Part shown: one piece after another, positions 20,880 to 31,194 of the stretch
Position numbering within the stretch: position 1 is the first letter of the stretch
Layout: the number at the start of each line of letters is the position of its first letter
NCBI GenBank assembly: GCA_020912385.1
Contig: CP087211.1
Coordinates: 1-64,000, forward strand
Length of the DNA: 64,000 nucleotides
Direction of reading: 5' to 3'
Source of the DNA: Neofusicoccum parvum
Lineage: Eukaryota > Ascomycota > Dothideomycetes > Botryosphaeriales > Botryosphaeriaceae
Translations under genes and position numbers: made by a program
Notes under the pieces: generated by a model
What the model was told of the DNA's origin: nothing
What the model saw: only the letters and a program-made list of their open reading frames with translations
The model's database searches: none

Positions 20880-21271
20880 GAACGGCTTTAGGATTATTTC
20901 GGTCCGTTCTGATACCGCGCGTTAGCTCTGAGCCATCGAATTTGAGGCATCAATCATACCTTTCGATTCATCGAGTTCGTCATGAAGACATGATCTGCTC
21001 TCATCACATACAATGTAGGTTATGGAGACCTCCGGCACAGGTGCACTTACCTGCTTCAAGTCGCGCCAGAGTAACCCCTTTCCATTAATTTTAATCCTCT
21101 AACAAACCGTTCCTCAATTTCTCATTACACGTTCACCAACCCTACTCCATGATCCCGCTGTTTACCAATGGTGTGGTGGTCCGTGCGCCTCGGTCGTTGA
21201 CCCCGCTCGCGCGATCGAGGCTCCACGCCCGCTCAAAGAAAACGGTCTAGCACAGCTCAAGTCGGCCAGTC
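20880..21271. other. Intergenic, between P450 pseudogene and dehydratase gene
   Basis: No gene recognised. It may hold remains of the P450 5' exons, since the minus strand contains a GTAAGTGCACC splice-donor-like site near 21050, and the promoter of the gene starting at 21272. Confidence 0.5.
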
Positions 21272-21729
21272 ATGGAACCAAAATACGCTCCAGACACGGA
21301 TGCCAAAAATTGCAAGCCGCGATTGGATGCTCTGCTCGGAAATGGCTGGTTTCTGTGCGAGGAAGGAACTGGAGTGATGAAGGAATTCTCGTTCAAGAAC
21401 TGGTCGAAGGTCGTGGTGGGTTGTGTTTCACTACTAGGAGACCTCTACTAACCCTCGCAGGATTTCTTCACCTTGGTGGGAATAAGATGCAAAATGTTGA
21501 ATCACCACCCAAAGGTGGTTGCTGTAAGACCTTCCGAGCACCGTCGGGCCTTTATGCGCTCATGTTTCGCCAGGAGTACTCGTCTATCACGATGCTTTGG
21601 ACCACTCACAGGCCCAGCGGCATTTCATACAAAGATCTTGACATGGCTGAGTACTGTGATGACCAAGCTACCTTCCTTGGAGCAATCAAGAAGAGCGAGG
21701 CGCCACGGTGTGGACCCTCATCTACCTAA
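21272..21729 (+). CDS. Pterin-4a-carbinolamine dehydratase (3 exons)
   Basis: Exons 21272-21415, 21461-21523 and 21574-21729 join in frame into about 120 residues, normal for this family. The enzyme dehydrates 4a-hydroxytetrahydrobiopterin and so recycles the pterin cofactor of aromatic amino acid hydroxylases. The family signature is visible: LLGNGWFL, FSFKNWSKVV, NHHP, WTTHRPSGIS and KDLDMAEYCD. The NHHP and TTH histidines line the active site. Introns are 45 and 50 nt; the first has CTACTAAC before CGCAG, and the second starts GTAAGA and ends GCCAG. It looks intact despite lying next to decayed DNA. No hydroxylase partner is in the window. Confidence 0.85.
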
Positions 21730-23780
21730 CCAAGCATTCCGGGTTCAAGAATATTATCCCATAAAGTGAGCCTGGTATGTTCAACCCAATCCCTGTTAGC
21801 ACAGTCTATTGAACCTTGCCCAATAGTCAATCCATTACCCCGAAATGTTTATAAGATGGGCATATTCTCTAGGGACTGGATACATTTTCGCTTTTGCCTA
21901 CCAGTGCAACTTGCGAACTTTCTTGAGCAGGCGGATGCGCTCAACTCTGAAGATGTTGAGCTTTATATTAGCTATAAGACAAAAGCGAAGACTTCTGCAG
22001 ATCCGCCCTAATTATAGTGAATTGAGTTACGTTATTGACAGTTTCATATTGGCCGGAACAGTAATTCATATTGGGGTATTCTCCAAGCCACATGAGGTGC
22101 TCAAAATGCATGAAGGGGATCTCACGCTAAACTCTCTCCACGGCAAGAAGACCTTTCACCATTCCTCATTTCCATGCTGTTATGGTCCCTCAGCGTCTGT
22201 GCGCCAAGTGATTCTCTGCTTAACGGCATGACCAGCTCCCACATTGCGATGAGGGAATAGCCTCACACCTTGTGCCGCTTGGCGCACCGCGCGGCCAGGG
22301 GCAGCGATGAGCGGACGGATGCGATCAATATGAAGGATGGAGCGCCGCATGTAATCAGGCCTACTGACCAACGAGCGGCGGATGCTTTTGAGGAACTCCG
22401 TGTCTTGTGTAATGAGCGAGAAGGAGAGAGAGAAGCTGGGGCTCTCATTATTGACCGTAACAGTCCAGCTGCTCGACATGGCTGCCCAATGTGGCGTTTG
22501 AGATAATATTGCTGGCAATCTCAGCTTCCTCTTGGTTCTAACTCCAGTACAAAATGTCAAAACAGAAACATTACCAAATAACCAATAACCAAGATGATGC
22601 AGAACTGAGCCAGGCTCTGTAGGTTGTAGTCGTATGTGTCCAAACTCAGTTTTCGTTACAATAACATAAAGATCAGCAGCCCAATGTGTTAGACTCCACG
22701 TAGTGCGGCACGTTCACAATCACCACGTAGTGTACGAAGTCCTCGGAAAGTCGACCTAGTACGGCAGTGCACAGTGTAGATAGCATCAGCCTAGCTGCTC
22801 GGCCGACGGAACGAGGGCCGTTCAACATCCGCGCCGAATGCCCGGATCTATAGCAGGAGTGCCGAAAGCTCCAGCCGTCAAGCCAAGCCAAACTTTGCCT
22901 GGTCCGGGTCGGAAGACACAAATGGCGTCTTGGCTCTTCTGGGGGGGGGGGTTCTTTTTTTTTCGGGGCCGACGGTCTAGCAGCGCCACCTGAGCCGACG
23001 GTCATCGTGGCACCGTCATCTAAGAGAATTTCTTGATCAAGCTTTAGTGTTGGACGGCAGATCAGTTAGGCAGTTGTGAGAGGGACGAATCTACGTCTCA
23101 TCGGTTGCTTCCTGGTCATCCAACGAAAGCCGTAACTTGATATTTGCTAGATCAACTTAAGATAATGCCTACTACAGATTACAATCTTCAATTGAATTAC
23201 CGAAACTTCAGTGCATCCTCTTCCAAAGTGTGTCGTCCTCCCAAGATGCCGCATTTCTTTGCACGTGCTTGGCAGGAGGATGATATTACTTTCCATGACG
23301 AGGCCTTGTATCACATGGCGCGACCACGTATTGTGTACTTGACTCCGTGCTGCAGCGGTAGTAAGGAGTGGCAACGATGGCTGGGGAGGTAGGAGTGAGA
23401 AGAGTGTACTTGACGGGAATGGGGATCGGCTGGTACTTCGGCAGAAAACCGACAGGGGTCTGTTGGCATGTGCGCCAATACGGCGAGTCGAGTGTTTCAC
23501 CTCCACTACCAATAACCTATTTTGACTTGACCCACAGATGAAAATGCAGGAGCGCTGTAGCTACATGTCCCACAAGCGTCAACACGGACAGAGGAGAGTA
23601 CCCCGCTTCTCGAGACGGAACGGAAACAATCTCAGCCGACATTCCTGTTTGCAGGCATGGCCCTTGGTCGGAAAAAAGTATTTAGAAGCGCAGAACATCG
23701 TCGATGATGGACGAGGAAGAAACTCATCTCCAAATCACTTTCTTTATTCATTCCCCATCTGCCGTCATACACCGGGCGCT
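21730..23780. other. About 2 kb without a confident gene
   Basis: Several short open frames occur on both strands (for example 22180-22479 minus, about 100 residues from an ATG, and 22673-23005 minus) but none shows a family motif. A run of 11 G followed by T-runs lies near 22941-22965. The last few hundred bases should contain the promoter of the P450 that starts at 23781. Confidence 0.5.
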
Positions 23781-25516
23781 ATGACTACCATGGACGGACT
23801 TCCAATGAAAAAAGCCCCCGCAGGGTTACTTACCTCTTTTCAGAGTTGGGAGGCTATTGGTAGCCGCCTGATTCCTTTCGTAAGACCAAGTGTTCTCCTA
23901 CTGATTTCCTGGCTGCTTTAACATTGTTTCTTGTAGTTGTTTCTCGCTCTCATTGCCAGAGCAATCTATAATATCTATTTCCATCCTTTGAGCAAATGTA
24001 CGCTCTCCTTCACATTTCCTCGCACAAACCGTCGCTTATAGAAGCCAAATTGAAGATCCGGGTCCCAAATACGTCGCAATAACGGATCTCGTTTACCAGA
24101 TGGTGTCAATTTGGGGCATTGTCCCCACTTGGACCGCTGACCAACACAAGAAGTACGGGGAGGTTGTTCGTCTGGGGCCAGGAAGGCTAAGCTATACGCA
24201 TCCGCAGGCATGGAAGGAGATCTATGGCCACCGGGTCGGAACAAGGAAGCCAGGTGTGAAGGACAAGAAGTTTGCCGCTTACCAGGAGGAATACAACGGA
24301 GAGGACACTATCATTAGCACGCTCGATGATGGAGAGCACAGCGCCATTCGCAAGATCTTCTCTCACGCCTTCTCGGACAGAGCGCTGAAGGAGCAGGAAA
24401 GTCTTATCAGGAAGTACACCGATGTACTTATCGACAACGTCAGCCAGGCCCCCGGCGAGATCGACATGGTCAAGCTCTACAACTGCACTACGTTCGATAT
24501 CATGGGCGACTTATCCTTTGGAGAATCTCTGGGCCTATTGACTCGATCGGAATACTCGCCGTGGGTCAAGGCTGTCTTTGGCAACATCAAAGCGGGGAGC
24601 CTCCTCACTCTGGGCTATCAGTATCCGTTCCTTCTCTCAATTATAAAACCCTTGGTTCCACGGTCCCTGCGCGAGCAAGCAAGGCTGCATTTCGAGCATT
24701 CGGCGGAAAGAGTCGACCGGCGAATGGAAAAGGGAAGCGACAAGCCTGACATCTGGAATCTCGTGCTCGAGAAGGAACAGGGCAAGCTCACCCTACCTCA
24801 GATGCACGCAAACGCGTCGATTTTCATGATTGCTGGCACTGAAACGACGGCTACTCTCTTGAGTGGACTGACCTACTTGCTCCTCACAAATCCAGCCAAG
24901 ATGGCCAAGGCCGTGGAAGAGGTTCGTGGCTTGGAATGCAAGGATGATCTCAACCTTGAGACTCTTCCCCGTCTGAAGTACCTATCTGCTTGCTTTGAGG
25001 AAGCACTGCGGTGTTACCCACCCGCTGTAGTTGGTTCACCCAGACAAGTTGCCAAAGGCGGAAGCGAGATTTGCGGGAATTGGGTCCCTGAAAATGTAAG
25101 TGCTCCACGGCGAGGCAGCAGGTTCACACGCTAATAGTTTCGTTTAGACTCAAGTGAATGTACCGCAATATGCCACGTTCCATTCGGCACTCAATTTCAA
25201 GGACCCCGATTCCTTCATTCCGGAGCGCTGGCTACCCGGCACTGGCTATGATAGCGATCGGAAGGAGGGCTTACAGCCATTTTCGACTGGTCCACGCAAC
25301 TGCATCGGAAAGAAGTAAGTAGCCTTCTGCCCTTGGCTTTAGAGTACTTACTGACTGCACAGTCTCGCTTACCATGAGATGCGGATGATTATGGCCCAGA
25401 TGCTATGGAACTTTGATCTGGAGCTCTGCCCGCAAAGTGCGAAGTGGACGGATCAAAAGTGTTGGACCCTTTGGGAAAAGCCACCACTTTGGGTTAAGGC
25501 AAAGTTCATTCGGTGA
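23781..25516 (+). CDS. Cytochrome P450, CYP65/isotrichodermin hydroxylase-like (5 exons)
   Basis: Exons 23781-23879, 23937-23997, 24056-25095, 25148-25314 and 25363-25516 give 506 residues with all phases matching. Membrane-bound heme mono-oxygenase of the endoplasmic reticulum. Landmarks: N-terminal hydrophobic anchor (LFLALIARAIYNIYF), FHPLSKYPGPK hinge formed across the second intron, I-helix AGTETT, ExxR as EEALR, PERW, and heme loop FSTGPRNCIG. The best resemblance I recognise is to isotrichodermin C-15 hydroxylase-type P450s of fungal secondary metabolism. No synthase or cyclase is adjacent, so the substrate is unknown. A second in-frame ATG at 23790 could also be the start. Confidence 0.9.
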
Positions 25517-25713
25517 ACATCTTGGAAATGACTGTGAAGTGTCTATGACCATGACCATCAGAAGGCCGTTGGAGATGGACCAATCATAGCAATGCTACAT
25601 AGTAAGGTGGGGCGGTGTCACAGGCGTAAGCGCCAAGCAATCCATACACCTTCGTTGAGCGGGACAGCCTCGTGGGTGTTCGAGCCTGCAACAACCCAAT
25701 ATTTTGTGCAGCC

Positions 25714-27975
25714 ATGGCAATACCTGAAGATGGCATGTCATATCTTTGCGACATGTGCTCTACACTCAACATCGCCGACTACTTCCAGCGTGAAAAACAT
25801 GTTCAGTACTCACGGAGTGGCTTCGTCGGTCCTACGAACGAGGCTGTCAAACTGGGAACTTTCCGGCGGATCTTGGCCGCGAGCCAGCGTTGTGGATTGT
25901 GCAGAGCCATTGTCCAAGCCATGTGTAACAGGCGATCCTGGCTCACCAGAACGCCCGAGCAAATTCTTGCTCAAAGCCGGAGCGCCACTGGGAAAGAGAT
26001 TGAGTGCTGGATCTTCAGCTATGCTTATGCTCGTAGTGGACAGGGAGCATCTTGCCGGGGAAACGCTTTTCGCATTGGTATCGGCACGTACATTCCAGAT
26101 ACTGTAGTCTTCAGCATGATCTCCCAGGCAGGCGACATCCAGCTGTTGGCGCAGGACGCTGGGAAAGTGGGGGCCGAAGGCCTTTTTCATGGACGCCGGA
26201 TTAAGCCGCTGTTCGACCTGTCGATTGCCCGTGACTGGCTCCATCGCTGTGAGAAAGAGCATGGTCCACTTTGTAGCAATGGGGGAGATGAGGACATCAA
26301 TGAGCGGCCCAGTAAAATGCTGGTTATCGACGTGCAGCAACATTGCCTTCGAGACTGTCCGCCTCACGGCCGTTACGTTACACTATCGTATTGCTGGCCG
26401 AGGTCTACTAAATTGACGACCACGACAGCAAACGTTGCGGAGCTGAGGCAGCCTGATGCGCTGAAGGATAGGCTGCACCTGCTGCCGTGGACTATCCGGG
26501 ACGCAATCACATGTGCCCAGTGTATGGGCGAGAAATATCTGTGGATCGATGCCTTGTGCATCATACAGGACAGCGAGGACCACAAGAAGAGCCAGATATA
26601 CCAGATGGACAAGATCTATACCGGCTCTTCGCTTACTCTCGTCGCAGCCTACAAGGTCCCCGCTGGTCAAGACGAACCCTGCAGTGGACTTCCAGGCCTC
26701 AGACCAAACTCCCGCAATGTTCATCAACACGTGCAGACCGCTGGGGATCTGACTCTTGCTGTTCCACTAGACACCTTGAGCAACATCCTGGAGCAGACTC
26801 GCTGGGACTACCGTGCCTGGACGTTCCAAGAGCGGATGATGTCTCGCCGCTCACTGTATTTCACCGACGCACAAGTCTACTTTCAGTGCACCTGCGCGGT
26901 GTTCTGCGAAGACAGCGTGGGGGAAGGCGCCGATCTTGCAGCGAAAATCTACCCGGGGAGCAACCTGTGGAACGGTATCAGCCAACAGACCATGAATGAC
27001 TCCAACTCTTTGGCATCACACATGAGCCGCAGGCCGTACGCTACCTCGGGAGCCGCGATCTCGGCTATCCAGATCCTGAGCGCAGATTACAGCGGACGGT
27101 CAATGTCGGACCCGTCGGACATCTTCCATGCTTTCCACGGCGTCCAGAACGTCCTTGAAGTGTCCGTCGGGACAAGGTTCTGGTACGGTGTTCCGGAACT
27201 GTACCTAGACTGGGGAATTCTCTGGACGTTGCGGGAGAAGCGGGTGCGCCGACAAGCGAAGATAAATGTTGGCAGCCGGGTGATTCAGGCCCCAAGCTGG
27301 TCGTGGGCTGGGTGGCAGGCTCGGTCGGAGCACGGGTCGTACTTTTACGTCTCGAACGTGCGTTCAGAGGTCCCTTGGTTCATGGTTAGCCACTTTGGCC
27401 GTGTCTTGTACCTCGACGTCTCATCCTTCCGCGAGGATGTGCGTTTCACCGGTCGAAACAGGCGGGTTCGACCAATGAAGACGCCGCCGAAGGAGATTCT
27501 TGAAGCTTCAGTGCTTCGGAACGCTGTTGACTTGGAGTCAGAGGAATGGCGGTATCCGAGATACCTGGCATGCCAGACTGCGGTGACCTCGTTCAAGCTT
27601 GTTATCAGTGAGACCGTTGCTCTCGGTGATCATGGGAAGATTTGGCAGGGGGTAGCACTCAATATGGCTATCCTTGACCGAAAGGATCGCTGGGCAGGGT
27701 CTATCATGCTAGACCGTACATGGATTGCGGAAAACATTGCGGGAATGCGCGATTTTCAATTCATGCTGCTCTCCAGGTCAGAGCGTATGATCGAGCTAGT
27801 TGGCGAACCGGCTTACTTTGATAGGATGCAGTTCGAGGAGCGAGACTGGTGTCTCTTGAACGTAATGATGGCGGATATTCGGGGTGATGTTGCAGAAAGG
27901 CTTGGGGTCGGATTCATCCATGAGGATTCCTGGGTTGATGGGGAACCTCGAGAATGTTTTATCAAGCTTGAGTAA
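25714..27975 (+). CDS. HET-domain protein, single exon
   Basis: 753 residues from the ATG at 25714; the frame is open further upstream but only with a GTG. The HET domain (about residues 220-360) shows YVTLSYCWP and KYLWIDALCIIQD, then DYRAWTFQERMMS. HET domains act in heterokaryon incompatibility and related programmed cell death; most copies have no known role. An N-terminal region with cysteine pairs (CDMC, CGLC) may bind metal. The C terminus has no recognised domain. No intron is needed. Confidence 0.9.
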   Translation: MAIPEDGMSYLCDMCSTLNIADYFQREKHVQYSRSGFVGPTNEAVKLGTFRRILAASQRCGLCRAIVQAMCNRRSWLTRTPEQILAQSRSATGKEIECWIFSYAYARSGQGASCRGNAFRIGIGTYIPDTVVFSMISQAGDIQLLAQDAGKVGAEGLFHGRRIKPLFDLSIARDWLHRCEKEHGPLCSNGGDEDINERPSKMLVIDVQQHCLRDCPPHGRYVTLSYCWPRSTKLTTTTANVAELRQPDALKDRLHLLPWTIRDAITCAQCMGEKYLWIDALCIIQDSEDHKKSQIYQMDKIYTGSSLTLVAAYKVPAGQDEPCSGLPGLRPNSRNVHQHVQTAGDLTLAVPLDTLSNILEQTRWDYRAWTFQERMMSRRSLYFTDAQVYFQCTCAVFCEDSVGEGADLAAKIYPGSNLWNGISQQTMNDSNSLASHMSRRPYATSGAAISAIQILSADYSGRSMSDPSDIFHAFHGVQNVLEVSVGTRFWYGVPELYLDWGILWTLREKRVRRQAKINVGSRVIQAPSWSWAGWQARSEHGSYFYVSNVRSEVPWFMVSHFGRVLYLDVSSFREDVRFTGRNRRVRPMKTPPKEILEASVLRNAVDLESEEWRYPRYLACQTAVTSFKLVISETVALGDHGKIWQGVALNMAILDRKDRWAGSIMLDRTWIAENIAGMRDFQFMLLSRSERMIELVGEPAYFDRMQFEERDWCLLNVMMADIRGDVAERLGVGFIHEDSWVDGEPRECFIKLE

Positions 27976-28223
27976 AGTTTGAAAAGATGAACAACGGCGA
28001 TTTCGAAATACGTAGAGCCTGGCATCCTTTTTCGATTACATTACAACACATCCCAATTTCTTGTGGCGATCTGAGATAGAATTGTGCATTGCTTCTATCT
28101 ACTGAATCTCCTTCGGACCCACGATTCGAGAACATTACCCATACTATCGATACGCTTCTTCGCCTATATTCCCTTGCAGCCAGCCTGTGTATGCTCCCCC
28201 GGTGCGCACCGCCTGTGTGCCAC

Positions 28224-28817
28224 TTACTGGGAAAGCATGCTGCCGATGCCAGCGTTCTGGTAGCACTGGTAGTGGTCTCCGTCGGACTTGGGAGAGACAA
28301 CCTGAATCTGATCGCAGCAGGTCTTAGCCTGCTGATCACAGCCGGAGCCGCCAGAACTGCGGCATGAATTGGCGGCGGCGGTGCAGTCGTCGCTCACGTC
28401 GCGCTTGGAAAGACGGCTGCCAATGCCAGCATCCTGGTAGCACTGGTAGTGGTCTCCGTCGGACTTGGGCGAAACGACCTGGATCTGGTCGCAGCAGGTC
28501 TGGGCCTGGTCGTCGCAGTTGGCGCCGCCAGAGCTGCGACAAGCGGTGGCCTTGCTCGCGCAGTCCTGGCCGATGTCGCGCTTGCTGGAAAGCAGGCTGC
28601 CGATGCCCGAGTCCTGGTAACATTGGTAATGGTCGCCGTCAGACTTGGGCGACACGACCTGAATCTGGTCGCAGCACGCCTTGGCGTCCTGATCGCAGTT
28701 GGCGCCTCCGGAGCTGCGGCAGGAGGTGGCCTTGTCGGCGCAGCTGCCGCTGGGAAGGGCATATCCGGTGGAGAGGAGCGCCGCGACCGCGATGATGGTG
28801 GCCTTGGAGAAGAGCAT
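28224..28817 (-). CDS. Secreted protein of three six-cysteine repeats with Kex2 sites
   Basis: 197 residues. A signal peptide (about 1-20, hydrophobic AVAALLSTGYA) is followed by three near-identical modules of about 54 residues (26-80, 86-139, 145-197). Each has exactly six cysteines in the pattern C-x6-C-x7-C-x6-CC-x16-C and shares CCDQIQVVSPKSDGDHYQC. Modules 1 and 2 end in Lys-Arg (79-80, 138-139), the Kex2 cleavage motif, so the precursor should yield three disulfide-rich peptides. I do not recognise the family. It could be an effector-like or antimicrobial secreted peptide set or a wall protein. No UstYa-type (DUF3328) gene lies nearby, which argues against a dikaritin-type RiPP. Single exon, high GC. 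Confidence 0.88.
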   Translation of the reverse strand: MLFSKATIIAVAALLSTGYALPSGSCADKATSCRSSGGANCDQDAKACCDQIQVVSPKSDGDHYQCYQDSGIGSLLSSKRDIGQDCASKATACRSSGGANCDDQAQTCCDQIQVVSPKSDGDHYQCYQDAGIGSRLSKRDVSDDCTAAANSCRSSGGSGCDQQAKTCCDQIQVVSPKSDGDHYQCYQNAGIGSMLSQ

Positions 28818-28932
28818 GATGATTGTATAAGTGAGAGATCGGTAGTTTTTGATGGAGCGATTGTGGATTGGTTGGTTGAGCGAAGGACTTTGGCTGCGGT
28901 GGTGATGAGGGAATGGGGTTGGCGTGCACTAA

Positions 28933-28946
28933 GCATATATATATGC
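28933..28946 (-). promoter_or_regulatory. Palindromic TATA element of the secreted repeat gene
   Basis: GCATATATATATGC lies 116 bp upstream of the ATG at 28817. It is the only strong TATA-like sequence in this upstream region. Its position fits a core promoter with a leader of under 100 nt. Confidence 0.55.
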
Positions 28947-31194
28947 GTCGATTTGCGCTAGCGGTACTCCTCCTTTCTCTACGGGTTGGCTTTTCCCTTC
29001 GACACGAACGCTCTGGTCGACATCTGGTTGTCTTGAGGCTCGTATTCTCACCGTCGTCCCGCTCGACTTCTCAAAGGCTATCCTTTGGGGTAGGAATCGA
29101 CGGACGTCGTGAATATGGATCGTGCGTAGCTCAGGGGTAGTTAACTACGAAGCGTAGGGCTGAGGAAACGTAACAGGTTATCAATGATCGGCATCACCAT
29201 ACGAAAGTATCTGGTCAGAGACATGGCACAAATGGCAGTCTGGCAGGGTCAATAGAACGTTGCCCCAGCTATTCTACGCGCTTCAGTATTCACAACTTCG
29301 AAAGGTGAGAGTCGTTTGGCTATTCTGTGGATTGAGTTCGAGTTCGATATCGCGGCACGGACTTGGAATGAATAGTTCTCTAGTCCTAAGCTATCACTAT
29401 TAAGCACAAAGCATAGCTAAGCTTCAGGAATCAAGCAAGCAATTTGAGCCGAGAGAGCCATAGCCCAGGGCTGGTCCGGCCACGACATACTCAGGAAGGC
29501 GGCGGCTTAGCAGGCGTCAAACCAGCACCCGAGCAGTGCCCTTGTTCGACCGGTGAACAACCGAACTCCTATTTTCACTGTAGGAAAAGATCTACTATGA
29601 TTCCTCCGCCTCGTACACGTACCCCAACAAAACTCCATCATGCACGCTCACACCACCACTATTGGCACCCGTTCTACCTCTTCATACCACAACGACCCCA
29701 ATGGCTCACCCAGCACCGCCCGGCGTCGACCGATCCACTCTCACTTAGTCTTCCCCCACATGCGCGCAATTAGGGCGGCTCCAGAGAAGATGGTGTCTGC
29801 GACTACATCGTTGCTAGGATAGGAAAATGCGGGTACACTGGATGCTCGAGACGTAGACGGAGTAGACGTCTGATAGAGCTGCTACTACAGCTGGCGTGGT
29901 ATTCGCGTGGAGCGGCGCAGTGGAAGTAGTGCAAGACACGGCTGGAGAGTGCAGAGCACGGTCGCTTTGCGGTGAGTTGTTCATGATGGCAGATGTCTTT
30001 TTGAAGATGCGTATGGCGCGAGCTAGCGTGGATTCTCACCGGTCCGGAGCAGAACTTGGTAAATCATGTCGTGGAACCCCTCAATCACAATCGTGGGGCA
30101 CGTACTCAGCCCTAAACCACACGGACCGGAGAACCCCTGGCAACGGCTCGGCAACATGCTCGGGGATATGCTCGGGGATATGCTCACCAGCAGTTGTCCG
30201 CCGCGTGTCCTGATACGCTCATGGTTGTGAGGCTTCGGCTCGTCCAGGAACTGCTCTGCAACGGTCGCCTGGATCTTGCCTTCGATCTAGTTATTGAGGT
30301 CAAGCCGGCCCTGCATTAGCCGTTCCTCGACGTGGACGAGCCTGTCTACCACAGAGCCATCCTCGGTCGGACTTTCGGCGGCTTCCATGGCCTCGACGTC
30401 GCTGTATAGCTAGGGGTCCCTGGCAGAGGCGCTGCTGCAAGGGCAGCCAGTAATGCGTTATTCAATGAAGTCAGGGCCTGTACGAGTTCTCGTAGATGGT
30501 AGAGTAGCATCTCTGGCCAGCGGCTGTTCTGGTTGGTCTGGAGATGAATTGGAGGATTGGGAACGCGTACGCTTTCATATCGGAGAGGAACGATCTACGA
30601 TGTATGTGCGAGTTAACTGCACTCTCTAATCGACTCTGCATGGCCTCTACATGGGTGCTTCCTATTATTTTTTTTATTTACATGGTTGTCTGGAGCCTCA
30701 CCGCCTTCTTACTTCAGGAGATAATCTATGCCAAGATTTTCCCGTCCACTTCTTTTCCTCTATGTTTCGAAGTGGATTCTGCATCATCTATCTATCGTAA
30801 TATATAATACGGCTTGGCCTATAATACCTACTTTGTGGCGTGCAGAAGGTGATCAGTAGAATTGACCGCTACTTCTGTAATGAGCTTTCGGCTCCTGCTG
30901 CCTAGAGCGTGTTACCGTAGACTTTGGTGCCTAACAGGAGGCGAGGTCTTGTACGACTCTATCCGGAAACACCGGCTGGAGACCCGAGGCTTCGGCAAGA
31001 CAGCCCCAAATCTCTTTGATCTCCGCAGCCCTGTGTAACAATGCCTATCCTGTAATACAAGGAATGCGACGTAGCACATCAATAATTCTGCCTTGCCCTA
31101 GTACTGCATCGGATATCACGCGGACTATTTAGAATGCTGCAGCGAACATTTAACTTCCTCTGTCAAGCCCTCACATCCTGAACTTCACGCGAAA
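28947..31194. other. About 2.2 kb without a confident gene
   Basis: Short open frames only. Around 30230-30420 the minus strand reads like decayed coding sequence (VHVEERLMQGRLDLNN, a stop, then IEGKIQATVAEQFLDEP), suggesting a dead gene that I cannot identify. 30640-30830 is AT-rich. TAGCTCAGGGGTAGTT at about 29128 resembles a tRNA A-box without a B-box. Confidence 0.5.

Noticed and set aside
22180..22560. Minus-strand open frame of about 100 residues from an ATG
   Set aside because: No motif, an overlapping frame on the other strand and no splice pattern. Kept only as a note in the intergenic entry.
23781..25516. Secondary-metabolite cluster around the P450s
   Set aside because: No polyketide synthase, NRPS, terpene synthase or cluster regulator is present between 21 and 64 kb, and the two P450s are 28 kb apart with unrelated genes between.
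28224..28817. RiPP (dikaritin-type) precursor
   Set aside because: Kex2 sites fit, but the repeats are about 54 residues with six cysteines, not short cores, and no UstYa-like or other modifying gene lies in the window.
29120..29175. Possible tRNA (A-box-like TAGCTCAGGGG and a CTACG/CGTAG hairpin)
   Set aside because: No B-box at the right distance and no acceptor pairing.
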